Below are positions 1 through 10,815 of a DNA stretch of 64,000 nucleotides, piece after piece. The DNA is taken from assembly GCF_020283565.1 (NCBI RefSeq), contig NC_060062.1:23842127-23906126 (forward strand), in the 5' to 3' direction. This DNA is from Trifolium pratense (lineage: Eukaryota > Streptophyta > Magnoliopsida > Fabales > Fabaceae). The notes below the pieces were generated by a model that saw nothing but the letters and a program-made list of their open reading frames with translations, was not told the DNA's origin and did not search any database. The translations under genes and the position numbers were made by a program. Position 1 is the first letter of the stretch, and each line of letters starts with the position of its first letter.

Positions 1-116
1 GATAAGGGAGAATCATTCCAATATTGAGAGAAAAATTACAATTTTAAAAGACTTTCAAGAGAGCTTAAGAGATATTTAATTAGTGAAATTTTGGAGTGTA
101 ATAATTAGACTAAGGA

Positions 117-634
117 TTAGTGAGAGATCATAAGTTTTTTTAAACACTTTATGTAAATTTCTTTTTAATAGAAAAAAAATTCTCTTTAATAGAAATTTCT
201 AGATGACGCAGATAAAATTTGTCGATAAAATAATTTTTTTTTTTTGTACATGGATAAAATGATATTTTAATTAACAATAAAGTGGTTTGAAGGTGGAGAG
301 CTGAGGGATTGTGGTTTCAACTTTCAACTTTCTATACTAAGACCATAAGTGATAAGTGTGATATGAATATAGTATCATACCCATTGTTAAATAATAGTTA
401 TATTATATTATTGTAGGGGTAGTTTAGTGAGAGATCATAAGTTTTTTTAAACACTTTATGTAAATTTCTTTTTAATAGAAAAAAAATTCTCTTTAATAGA
501 AATTTCTAGATGACGCAGATAAAATTTGTCGATAAAATAATTTTTTTTTTTTGTACATGGATAAAATGATATTTTAATTAACAATAAAGTGGTTTGAAGG
601 TGGAGAGCTGAGGGATTGTGGTTTCAACTTTCAA
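117..634. repeat. 211-bp direct repeat, two copies
   Basis: Positions 117-327 and 424-634 carry essentially the same 211-bp sequence at an offset of 307 bp, separated by 96 bp of unrelated A/T-rich DNA. No coding potential is seen. The near identity, including the length of the T-run, points to a recent local duplication. The surrounding 1-1000 stretch is A/T-rich with no gene that I can support. Confidence 0.9.
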
Positions 635-1124
635 ACCAATTCCAAACTAAATAACAAAATGTGGTTATGGTTTATAATTGGTATTTTTTTATTGGAGTGG
701 TGTGGTTTTTTTTTTTTAAATGAATTTTGCAAACTAAGATTGAATATAGATTGGTTAGTAATTTGGTTAAGGATAGCCAAATTTTTTGCACACCCCTAAT
801 AATAATGCAAGTTGGAATTAAGATGAATTAGAATTGATGCTCCAAAAAATAGTGGAGATGAAGCAATTAGTGAAAAAGAGAGATTGTTAAGGTAAACTTT
901 TTATACCTAACCATTCTCTCAATCAAATTTTTTGGGTACTCATGAGTCAAGATCGAATCTCTGACTATTTATTCAATTAAAAATCGTTATTACTTGAACT
1001 AATTTATGTTCGCGGAATCAACACGAAAAATCAGTTCACCCACACCAAGAGAAGAAAACAGAAAAGAATAAATAAATAAATAAATAAATAGAGAAGATCA
1101 AATGCATCGGAAAGACCATAAGAG

Positions 1125-1220
1125 TTTGATCCCCACAACTGCGATCGGAAAGAGGCTGAAACCATTTGATGTTAGAACTGACCTCCGAATCAGATTCAAC
1201 TGATGGTGAAAACCAAAAAA
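1125..1220 (+). repeat. SINE-like fragment (3' part)
   Basis: The stretch has a weak pol III box-B-like start (GTTTGATCCCCACAACTGCG) and the body of a SINE that recurs at 31545-31650, 36474-36575 and 37720-37880. The shared core reads: gatcgg, an a/g-rich run, TGAAACCA, TTTGATGT, AGAACTGAC, then a lysine-codon-like A-rich tail. It is degenerate. An apparent minus-strand reading frame across it is not a gene. Confidence 0.5.
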
Positions 1221-1331
1221 AATGCGAGAGAAGTTGGAGAGAGCTGGACATCCTAATTAGTTTAGATTAGAAAATAATTAAGATAGGGTGTGGATAATTT
1301 TTTGAATAATTGTTTTTATTAGATATCACAC

Positions 1332-1470
1332 AAAAGGCAAAAAAACTACCATCCTAATTGTTTTTATTACATCTGAAATTTTTTACAAACCAAATGAAAT
1401 TGGGCTTACAAAGGGCCAACCTATAGACATAGAGTGAAATAAAATTAGGATGGTAGTTTTTTTGCCTTTT
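1332..1470. repeat. Foldback with perfect 28-bp arms
   Basis: Positions 1332-1359 and 1443-1470 are perfect inverted complements of 28 bp (left arm begins AAAAGGCAAAAAAACTACCA), separated by 83 bp. A transcript of either strand would form a strong stem. It is most simply a small MITE-type foldback. I see no flanking target duplication that I would defend. Confidence 0.75.
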
Positions 1471-2359
1471 TAATTGCTCACACTATTAGAAAAAACACAT
1501 CAAGAAATACTTCCTGATAAAATTTACACTACTATCAAATGATATCTTTCAATAAGATTTGTACTACCGGAAGATATCTCCTGATAGATGGAGGACATAG
1601 GGAATTATGATCAATTTAGGGGCGAGAATCAACCATCTAAAATATTCTAATTAAAAAACATCTAACAAAAAACAATTAGGAAGATTTTCCAAAACTCTTA
1701 TATAATGTGATTCTCCATGTCACTCTGTAGTGGGTCACACCATGGTACGTGATATTGTCTGCTTTGAACCACATGTGAGGTGAGTTCTTACGGTTTTGTT
1801 CTTTGCAAAAGACATCTTGTAGCCTTTCGATCGATATGGAGGGCATGTAGCTTTTGTGAAAGGCACCTCGTGGATATTGTATATAAACTACTTTAGCTTC
1901 AACAACCAAACGATATGAGACTTTTAGGTATACCGGAACAGTTACCCCCTAGTCGAGGCCAAGGGGTTAGAGGGCAGGTAGTGTCTGCCCCTCCTCACAA
2001 TTTTAGCCTTTGTAAAAGGCGCATCGTGGGTTGAAAAGTGCGAGTGTTTTATGTAAATTTTCTTTTGCCTAAATTCTCAAATAATGTAAGAAATTTTAAG
2101 TATACGGAACACCGATTATTACTACATTCTCAAACTCCACTCCAAGCTTAAATCAATTACACTCTTAAACATCATATTTGAATCAAAACTTTATCTCCAA
2201 ATTATACAAAAAATTCTCAACTTTAACACAACCGTAACCACACAAACATAAGAATACACAGAAAAAATAAATCAAATCAAAAGCTCTAAATATTACATAG
2301 GAATACAAAGAAAAATGTCCAACACCACACTATAGAGAAGCTCTTGATTATAAACTGTC
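1471..2359. other. Intergenic, A/T-rich, no gene seen
   Basis: It holds short dispersed-repeat pieces: two related patches near 1800-1870 and 1985-2030 share the wording 'agccttt...gaaaggc(a/g)c(c/a)tcgtgg'. A phrase, TATACGGAACACCGAT, at 2101-2116 has relatives near 16779 and 38155. Nothing here reads as an exon. The 3' UTR of the minus-strand ankyrin gene probably extends into the right end. Confidence 0.5.
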
Positions 2360-2499
2360 CTACTAGAAAAATCGGAATTAGACGAGAATATTCCGTCTAT
2401 ATGTGGCATAAATTCCACCGCCACGCAATAGAGACGGATTCAGAGACGGAACAAAATCTGTCTCTGATATTGGCGTCGCTAAACAAACAGCAACGGATT
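2360..2499. mobile_element. CACTA-like terminal fragment with 12-bp flanking duplication
   Basis: The 140-bp stretch begins CTACTAGAAAAATCGG, close to the CACTA(CTAGAAAAA) terminus of plant En/Spm-type elements, and carries several gagacgga(t/a)-type short repeats as subterminal regions do. It is flanked by the same 12-mer TTATAAACTGTC at 2348-2359 and 2500-2511. A 12-bp duplication is too long for a canonical CACTA insertion (3 bp), so the mechanism is uncertain. The right-hand copy contains the stop codon of the ankyrin gene. Confidence 0.5.
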
Positions 2500-5400
2500 T
2501 TATAAACTGTCACCTTTATCAGTTGCCTTTGGCACCTTGGTTAAAATAGCCGTTAGAAGATCAAAGTACAGAGGAAACTGTGCAACAGCATAGAATGTCA
2601 CAGGCAAACAAGTGGCTGCATAAATCGGAAACAAAATCGACTTAAAATTATGGCTTAGCAGAAAAAAATGTCCGGTGCAGAACGAAACAAACATAGAAGC
2701 AATGGCCACAAAAAGAGAACTCAACCCAAGAAGAAGTTTGAATGGCAAATCACGACGAAAATCTTTGGCTTGTTTCCGCGAAGTGAGAATAGAAAGGAAC
2801 ATGATGAGTCCGGTTACAGAGAAACAAAGACCAATGAGTGAAGAAATTGCGAAGACATCAAATGCAGGTTTGCCTTCTAGTATTGGTCTGCCTTCATCGG
2901 TTGTCCCACCGGGTACAGCACTTGCTGTCGCAAAGGAGACACCAGCGACAAGAGCAGCTACGACAGAGCAGGATTCGGATGTGTCTTTTAGCCATTCACT
3001 GCTTTCTTTTATAAGATCTGCATGTGATTTCTTGAAGATTTCTCGCGATGTTTTGCCATTGTTGTTGCTTCTAAAGTAGAAGTGTTGTGGTACAAGGCTT
3101 CTGATATACTGGTCCAAGGTAAAAACGAAAAAAATTGAATCAACTTATGCAAACATTTTTACTTGAAGATATAAAAAAATTATTATAAATTTTTGCTTCA
3201 TAGTCATATACTCTATTGTAAACTAATTTTCAAGTCCTATCTCATGATATTTTTAACACTTCCTCATACGCATGATTAGTATGCGGAGTGTGACCCGAGT
3301 GACCAGATAACATGTGGTTGATGAATCTTAGATAGAATATGATATAATTAATCTTAAAATTTTGGTTAGATTCAACTCAAATCCTAATATCATACATGAC
3401 TTTCTAGTTACCAAAAAAATGCTTATAAGCTTATATGGAAATTTAAGATAAAGAAACTAATTTCAAAACAAATAATAGAAATATTTGATCGACTAGTGAG
3501 CTACCACTTCGGAGTTTTTTTGTTTTATTTGGGGGTCTGTTGACAAAGTGATAAACATTAGTGAAACTCAGACACAATTGTGAGGTCCTGGATGAAGGTG
3601 TTCAGCCTAATAATATCGACATTGTCAGATGAGTCCGGACTTATAGTTATGGACACTTCGGAGTTAGTTATTACTCTATTAAGAGCTAGTTAGAGTTCAT
3701 TAGTAGGTAGTTAGTTATTGGTAAGTAGTTAGTTTGTTGATTTTGTACAAACTCTATATATAAAGCATCTCATTTACTTATTAACCATTTTTATGATATT
3801 GAATATTTATCTCTTTGATCATGTGATTTGTAACAAGAACTAAGAAATATGTTGTTAAAGAATATGAGATTATACATAATTTTTAATTATTGTACCTGAA
3901 ACCATTTTATATCCCACATCATTTGCAAGGCAGCACCAGCAATCTGCCAAGGTTTATCACCACCAAGTGCCTCTGCTGCCAAATGCAACACTGTATTCTC
4001 TTCCACATCCACTGCAAGAATCAAATTATTCCAAAGTTCTGGTTTTGAGTGCTTAATACTTCTCAATGTCTCAACAATAAGGGGTTGCCTATACTTCACT
4101 GCAACATGCAATACATTTTCTTTTCTTGAGTTTGTGTTATGGATAGCACTTGGTATTTTTATTAGTATTTCGTTCACCATTTCGACTATGCCATTTTTCG
4201 CTGCAACCAAAAACGGTGTCATCTTTTTGTTAATTTCCTTTTCATATTTCGCTTCCTTCTTTGTTTCATTTGGAGTTGATGCCTCTTCCTTTATAACATC
4301 CGACTCCGATTCTTGCTCTTGTTCTTGTTCTTGTTCGTCTTCAAACCTGCTGGGTCCACCTGCCATTGTCAAGTCAAAGTATGGACAGTAAAAATAATAT
4401 CGTTTTTTGATTTAAGATGAGATGGCTGAAATTAACAATAATGACACGCGTGTGTAATTCAAATTTCATAATAGTACTTTACCTACCTTGTTTCCATAAG
4501 GGAAAAACGTTAAACATGTCAGGGTCAATTTCCCTATCAGTTGGTCGACCACCGCTTCCGGTGAATGCTGCATAAGGTCTTTTCATTAGTGCCTTCAACA
4601 GCTGACTACTCCATAAGTGCTTTTTCCTTGCAACCTTTACATCCTTTAACTCTTATAAAAAGAACATTCAAACATGTGACCAATTAATTATAGAAACAGA
4701 ATTTTTTATTAGTATACATTTTTGTTGTAAAACGTTTAAGAAACGGAGAGGATCTTTACTCTATAAATACTACTAGAGATATTTAAAAAATTAATTTAAC
4801 AAAATGACATTATATTATAATTTGATTGAAGAAGACATACCCACTCCTGAAAGGCCTAGAGTATGTACATATGCAGACTTGACAAATTGATGAAATGTTT
4901 CATAATTTGGTGGGAAAAATCCAACCCAATGTTTCTCTGATCTAATCGGACGATGATTATCGTTTGACGGGTCTTCTGTGTCGTGTTGTTTCTTTTTTGA
5001 AACCTGTTTTCCTGACAAAATTCACACAAATTAAAATGTTTTTACAATCAAATAAATATATTTTAACCATTAATCAGTAATGTACTCCCGCTTCCATTGA
5101 AATGGTAAGTTAGTAAGTTATAAATTACTTATGATCCAAAAAAAAATTACAAATATAATACATTCATATTCATGCACGTTTGGATTTTCTGCCGCGAATG
5201 TGACATATTGCTAGAGTCGTTGACTCGACGACTCTGCAGTATGTTGTCTAGTGGTAACGGATTATACCCAATTACTGCGTTAACACAGTGTTAACGCAGT
5301 AATTGTTGTTGACCGTTCAATAAGAAATGAACAATTAAGATAAAAAATGTGTGAAACTGTATTGAATAAACTATAGACGTTTGATAATTTGGCTACTGCG

Positions 5401-7862
5401 TGAAACAATGTTTTAAGAACTGGACCGGAGGTCGAACCGGTGTGGCTATTGGTTCAAGGGTCAACCGGTCGGACCGGTTCAATCGTTATTAAACCGTTTA
5501 TATTGAACCGTTCATATAACTTTCTTATTTCACAACTAATAAACAAATTAATAAAGTAACATTAACAAAATAGAAAATTTAGAAACTTAAAATAAAGAAA
5601 TCATAAATCCAAAATGCATAATTTATACCAAATAATTATACATAAATTCGAAATTCATAATTCATATAAATTGTTAAACTTTAAATTGGACAAAATCATA
5701 TAAACTTTACATAATCATATAAACTTAAAATTGTTTGTTAAGAATTAAGAATATATTATACAATTAAGGCAAATATCAAGATATCAATGAATGCATATTA
5801 ATGCATATCAATAAGGTAGACATGTAAAAAATGCTGGTCAATGCATATCAGAAAAGTATATCAATTATATTAAATTGTATCAATTGTATTTAATAGGTTT
5901 TCCAATAAACTCAAATTATAGGCTAGACATTAAATTGTATTTAATATAGGTTTTCCAATATAGGCTATGGATTAATTCCTTACTACTCCTTTGTTTACTT
6001 CAGAAAAATATTAATTAAAGAAAACGAAAAAAAAATTGAAATTTTTTTTTTAATTTTCAAAAGATTCCGAACCGGCCGGTTTTTTCAAACCGCCCCCAGT
6101 TCACCGGTTCGAACGGTTCCGGACGGTTCGTACCGGTTTCAAGCGGTTTTTTTCCGGTTCTGCAGACTACCGGTTCTCAGCACTAGCCCGGACCGCTGCT
6201 GTGTCCGGTTCCCGGTTGAACCGGCCGATCTGGTCCGGTTCTTAAAACATTGGCGTGAAACTGCATGTGGCAGTTACAGCAGACGAGCTCGGTCCTTGTA
6301 AGGTGCACGTAGCTGTAGAGGATTCAAATCTCATGTGTAATAAGGTAACAAAAGGTTATAAAAGCTTGTGAGATAAGCTAATTCCTTCTTTTTACATGCT
6401 CAAGTTAAGTTATTATCCCTTTTGGGGGACCAATGTCTATGATGCTGTATCCATGAAAGACACATTAAATTTTGTTTCATTAAATTAAGTATCAATAAAG
6501 AATAAAGCAAAAAAATAAAGAAGAATTAAGAAAGTACTGATGGAATGAGAATCTATATCACATACCAAATAAAAATGCAAATAACCATATAGAAACAAAA
6601 TCATATAAAGTAGTATAGTTTTCTGGAAACTTCATCTTATCACAATCTGGATTAGCCTCCATCTTTCTCAAATTTGACTTCATTGTTCTTTCAGCATCCA
6701 GTGGTTCCACAAGTATGCCTAATTGGAAACAAATACAGTTAAAGACTCAACACGCGTACTCCAGGTAAAATCTGGTCGGGAAATGGATTAAGTGCAGTCA
6801 AGTTTGGTGTAGTCAAATCTTTGACACATTTTTTTATCTATATTTTATATAAAAATCTGAGTTAAATCTAGACCTCCTGATCTTAACCAGACGGTCACAT
6901 ATTATTGACTACATGCATGACTGCATGCTCCTCCGAATGCACATAATCCAGATCCATCTGGTCGTAGTTGATATATCTGATACATTAATTTTCTTTGACT
7001 CAAATGTCAAACATAGGATGTATTATTACTTACAGTGATATAGGATTCTTTTATACCATGAAAGATTGCTAGCACTTTTGAAGGCTGAAGGTCTAGTTGC
7101 AAGGACTTTGAGAGGAGTAGATTCCTCTTTGTTCAAATGTGTGCTTAGAAAATCATAGTGATGCACTATTATCACAGCCAAATCTGTTTGATAAAAAAAT
7201 AACAAAACTTATTAATTTTTTCGTATGTAATGTATAAATAACATTAAAACGACAATTAAAAAGGAACAGAAAAAATATAACTTACCGAAATATTCTCCAC
7301 GGATTGCAGTGTGAAGAATACTATCACCATCTTCTCGTACAAGATCTTGCAAAGTGACTCTCTCTTTAGAAATATGAGCAAGATAAGCAAAAGTTTGTTT
7401 TCTCCAATTAATAGCAGCTTGAAAAAGAGGCGTCTCACCGTGTTCATTTTTACGACTCAACAAATATATTCTCTCATTATTTCTCCCAATAATAAACTTA
7501 CATATTCTAGCAAAACCTCTTGATGCTGCAAAATGCAATGGCGTGTCACCGCGTTCGTTCTGCATTTCCAGTGCTTCAACTCTTTCATCAATATTTTCTT
7601 GTCGACTATTATGAATTAAAATTGCATTCACAAGCTCTTTAACAACATTTTCTTCATCTAAATCTATTGCTACATGTAATGCAGTGCCAGTTGAATCAGA
7701 GATTATTGCTCTGTGAGCTTGTTCTGGATATTCATAGTATAACATTATAACATTTTCCCATTTACCTTCCCATGTGTATTCACCTAGAAAATCATTTACT
7801 TCCTCAGGTGAAATGTTGAGTAATATGTTGTCTCTATCACCAGACATCATAGTTGATGTCAT
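2500..7862 (-). CDS. Ankyrin-repeat membrane protein with PGG domain (ACD6/ITN1-like)
   Basis: Seven exons join in frame: 7862-7286, 7183-7034, 6718-6566, 5011-4841, 4651-4487, 4359-3896 and 3108-2500, all with GT-AG introns, giving 762 residues. Exons 1-2 carry ankyrin repeats (TALHVAID, DTPLHFAASRG, ETPLFQAA, DSILHTAIRGEYF). Exon 3 holds a linker and exon 4 the HWVGFFPPNYETFHQFV stretch. Exon 6 has an acidic EQEQEQEQESESD run near residues 412-424, then further repeats (MTPFLVAAKNG, ENVLHVAV, NTVLHLAAEA). Exon 7 is the PGG domain: EWLKDTSESCSVVAALVAGV, PGG at 626-628, and about four membrane helpoints between residues 608 and 740. In this family, known plant members act at membranes in salicylate-linked defence or stress signalling; the role here is inferred. 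The start is the first ATG, about 70 bp from a TATATATA at 7932-7939. Intron 3 holds a hAT element. Confidence 0.9.
3538..3850. repeat. Possible LTR remnant in ankyrin-gene intron 6
   Basis: The stretch starts TGTTGACAAAGTG and contains a TATATATAAAGC core promoter-like box at 3757-3768 followed by a T/A-rich segment, an arrangement typical of small Ty1/copia LTRs. No target duplication or partner LTR is visible, so this is tentative. Confidence 0.3.
5213..5304. repeat. Two short palindromes in ankyrin-gene intron 3
   Basis: Positions 5270-5304 form a perfect 35-base palindrome, AATTACTGCGTTAACAC on each arm around one central base. Just upstream, AGAGTCGT (5213-5220) and its complement ACGACTCT (5228-5235) form a smaller hairpin. 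They are probably remains of a MITE; nearby wording (gaccgttcaataag) matches the dispersed MITE group seen elsewhere in the window. Confidence 0.7.
5406..6252. mobile_element. hAT-type non-autonomous element (847 bp) in ankyrin-gene intron 3
   Basis: The ends are inverted repeats, CAATGTTTTAAGAAC at the left and GTTCTTAAAACATTG at the right. A perfect 8-bp target duplication, GCGTGAAA, sits at 5398-5405 and 6253-6260, as expected for hAT transposases. Subterminal regions are packed with CCGGT/ACCGG-type words (accggttc, ggaccgg), while the centre (5500-6050) is A/T-rich with no open frame. It belongs to the same family as the two shorter copies at 51737 and 53962, but it is longer and clearly diverged. 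Confidence 0.9.
6784..6950. mobile_element. Small MITE, GGATTAAGTGCAGTCA family
   Basis: The ends TGGATTAAGTGCA and TGCACATAATCCA are near-perfect inverted repeats. The interior has TGACTGCATG and gaccgt-type words shared with copies at 41621-41809 and 58717-58905. It lies in intron 2 of the ankyrin gene (between exons ending at 7034 and starting at 6718). No clear target duplication was read. Confidence 0.6.
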
Positions 7863-7931
7863 AGTGGCAAAAATGAAGGTTTTTTTGAAATGGAGTAATT
7901 GATGTAGTTATGTTTCAATGTTACTATATAG

Positions 7932-7939
7932 TATATATA
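7932..7939 (-). promoter_or_regulatory. TATA box of the ankyrin gene
   Basis: A TATATATA run lies 70 bp upstream of the ATG at 7862 on the minus strand, a normal distance for a short 5' leader. This is a positional inference without transcript evidence. Confidence 0.45.
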
Positions 7940-8157
7940 GCTAGATTAATTTTGTTCTTGGTCCTATGTATCATTATTTATGAATTGCATGCTGCTATTT
8001 TTATACCAAAGAATCTAATGCTTCAATAAAAAATGATCTCATGTGAATCATGTGATGTAACTTTATCCATATGACAAGGGAAGAATAAGTATTCACTAAA
8101 AGAAAAGAATGGGTTGATAGAATGAGTAATTAATTAATGGTTTTTTTTTTTATAGAG

Positions 8158-8365
8158 TGAAATAGATCGAGTGCAGTCAACTGCACGCAGTCAGTATATA
8201 TGGACCGTTCGATAAAAATCGGACAATTAAGATTTTAAGTTTAGATTTTAGTTATTTTTTAAATATAAAATTTACTTTAAAATTTAACCGCTCGATTTGA
8301 CACTATGACTCAGATCTACCAGAATGCACTACAGTCAAAAAGCACTAAGTGTATTCAATCCTAGT
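8158..8365. repeat. Degenerate MITE of the gcagtca/gaccgttcgat group
   Basis: It contains gagtgcagtca, tgcacgcagtcag, gaccgttcgataaaaatcgg and, at the right, gcactacagtcaaaaagcact. These are the same words that mark the 6784 and 41621 elements. Ends are eroded. It lies about 300-500 bp upstream of the ankyrin gene start. The rest of 7940-8860 is A/T-rich with no gene seen. Confidence 0.45.
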
Positions 8366-8985
8366 CAGTTAATTAATAGATGTAAAATTAATAGAAGGGA
8401 AAAATTACGGATTCAACGTTAAAACATGTACCCAACATATTAAACTTCTCCACGGCCTTTTTATTATTTTTTTGACAGTAAAAAAAAAAAAAAACTTTAC
8501 TTTGCTTGTTAAATTCAATTTGCTATTATGTGGTGTAAAACTTTTTTTGTTTTTGCTGGCTTCTTCCTTTTTATGAACTATTCATTTGTCGTTATTGTTA
8601 CATTAATTTTCTAGCTTTTCACTGTGTGACCGAGAGAATCAGGCAAAAAGAGAGAGTTTAAAATATAGGACAACATAAGAACACTTGTGTAAGGTACAAA
8701 TACAAACTATATAAATTTGAGATCCGATTTTTCTAAAGTGACTGATTCACTTAGAGTTAAAATCAACCATTAATTTACAAATTAAAGGTAAATTTTATAA
8801 GTACATCATAATAAATTACGAGGTTTGTTATAACTATAACCGTTGAATTTGTAAGAATTGAATTCTTTGCCTTTTCATTGATATGATTTGCAATAATATA
8901 CAAGTATATCAATATCTAAATTTGGAAGCTAATAATATACAATTATATATGATTATCCTAATTATAGAGATATTATAATACTCCC

Positions 8986-9500
8986 CCACAGTCGAAGCGG
9001 GAGGTGGTTGGACGCTGAGACTGTCTCTAAAGTCTTGAAAAAGTATCAGGGGGTCCTTTGGTAAAAAAATCTGCAATTTGATGTTTGGAGGGTACGTGGA
9101 GAACCCGGACTTGACCCTGAGCTACTTTTCCAAGAACGAAATGAGTGTCCATCTCAATGTGTTTCGTCTGTTTTTTTTTATAAGCAATGTGTTTCGTCTG
9201 TTGATGCTGAACCAGATTACTTGAGGGATAAATTGCAATGATGTTGTCACATTATGCCATGGTGGCCTTATCAATAGGACAATGTAACTCGAGCAGAAGA
9301 TTTCTTATGCAGTAGGATTTATAGACCATGTTGGCAACTACACGACACATAATCTGTCTTGGCACTAGATCGTGAGAGTGTGGGTTGCCGTTTAGACGAC
9401 CAAGAAAGTAGATTATCTCCTAGGAACACATAGTAGCCAGAAGTGGAATGTCTACTGTCAGGACAATATATCCCTCCGATCTACATCTGTATAAGATATT
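8986..9500 (-). pseudogene. Ty1/copia pol remnant (RNase H end)
   Basis: Minus-strand translation gives hallmark copia RNase H wording in broken frames: STSGYYVFLGDNLLSWSSKR and QPTLSRSSAK around 9490-9370, then QTKHIEMDTHFV and GQVRVLHVPSKHQIADFFTK around 9210-9060, ending near 8986 next to a GGGGGAGT polypurine tract. Frame shifts and in-frame stops make it non-functional. A/T-rich DNA at about 8860-8984 is then the expected start of a decayed 3' LTR. Inside it, a 17-bp phrase (caatgtgtttcgtctgt) is repeated at 9155 and 9185 around a short T-run. Confidence 0.88.
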
Positions 9501-9683
9501 AAGGAATTAGTAGATGAGGGATATAGATGTAAATCGTATTGTGTCTTGAATGTTGCGTAATATTCAGCGGAGAGCATGCATGTGGGTGTCCATCGGATTA
9601 TGCATAAAAGACAGATTTGTTATACTGCATATAAGATATCAAGTCGTGTGAAAGTAAGATAGATATTTATCTGATCTATCTAT

Positions 9684-9873
9684 TAACGTAGTACGGGTCT
9701 TGGTCCCCTTAAACATGTGGTCAGTGATTCGATTCTGAGTTCATGCGTATGGAGAAAATTTGGTTGAAAGAAGAGAACTCATCTTGTGGGCCCCACAGGT
9801 TCCGCGATCGACAGAGATTAGTCATCGCTAATGTCGTTGAAAACTTCGTACCAATATCATGGTTAAAAAAAAG
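9684..9873 (+). repeat. tRNA-derived SINE
   Basis: It has the box-A-like gtcttggtccccttaa, the box-B-like GATTCGATTCTGAG, a conserved body (catgcgtatggag, gagaactcatcttgtg, cttcgtaccaatat) and an A-rich tail. The same family recurs at 15417-15600. Confidence 0.7.
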
Positions 9874-10159
9874 TGTATATTTATTTTCTAAATTTTTTAA
9901 TCCTTTTTTCCCATTTAAATGAGGTTTGGTGTATTAATTTATCCCAATTTTTTTAATGGCGCAAAACATAATTGTTCTTAATAGGTCCTAAAGCAGTTTT
10001 GCAGTTTTATTGTCCAAGTCCAAAACCACTTTTTTTTTTATAAGGTTTAAAGATATATTATTCTTTTTTTAAAGGCCAAGAAAATTTATTAAAATAGGAA
10101 TCAATCATCATCATGTCATAAAACAAGTCTAATTCATACGTTAGACAACCCCATATTAG

Positions 10160-10400
10160 GTTTGGTCTAGTGGTGAATGATTTGGGTAGTATGCGCAAAT
10201 CCTATAACCGATTCTTTCTTTAAATTGGGTTTCCTGTAACCGATTTAAAATGTCTGATTTAAAATGTGTATTTTTCACTAGTGTTCATCAAGTATGCCAT
10301 TAAGTTTGGTCTAATAGTGAAAGATTTGGGTAGTATGTTATAGGTCATGGGTTCGATCCCTAGCTCATTGTAAACAAAACTACCCACTCCGCTATCCCTA
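10160..10400 (+). repeat. Two overlapping tRNA-derived SINE copies
   Basis: Both 10164-10210 and 10310-10375 begin with tttggtcta(g/a)t(g/a)gtgaa, a box-A-like motif, followed by gatttgggtagtatg. The second copy retains a textbook box B, GGTTCGATCCC (10351-10361), and the ending agctcattgtaaacaaaac. The first is broken after the box-A part. A third, decayed member lies at 35905-36000. Confidence 0.7.
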
Positions 10401-10463
10401 AAGCCTACGTAAGATAAATCACCATATTTCCCGTAACATGAGATCTTAGAACAATGAACCGTG

Positions 10464-10807
10464 CAGGGGCGTCTCCGAGTTTTAGGAGGCTCTGTGCAAA
10501 ATATAAAAGTGGCCCCTTAAAATGGAACATCATAATCTAAGATTAAATTTTATGCAAAGATTAAATTGGACTAGAACTATACGAGTATATAGATAACTAA
10601 TATATTGATACTCATGATATTTATAAACATTAACAATATATAACTATTATTTTAGGGCCTAAAAATTAATCTATTAATATACATCTGATATTTTATGGGT
10701 ATAAATAATATATAAATAATATTATAGGACCTCAAAATTTTGAGTTGAGACTCTCAAAATTTTGAGACCCTATGCCGTCGCACACCTGGCACATGCATGC
10801 GAGCCTG
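10464..10807. mobile_element. hAT-type MITE (344 bp)
   Basis: It starts CAGGGGCGTC and ends GCGAGCCTG, an imperfect inverted repeat of the CAGGG...CCTG kind typical of hAT elements. A perfect 8-bp duplication GAACCGTG flanks it (10456-10463 and 10808-10815). The interior is A/T-rich without an open frame. Confidence 0.8.
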
Positions 10808-10815
10808 GAACCGTG

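Noticed and set aside
10310..10375. Possible tRNA gene (good A and B boxes)
   Set aside because: No acceptor stem or anticodon arm can be folded. The sequence continues into a SINE body that recurs elsewhere.
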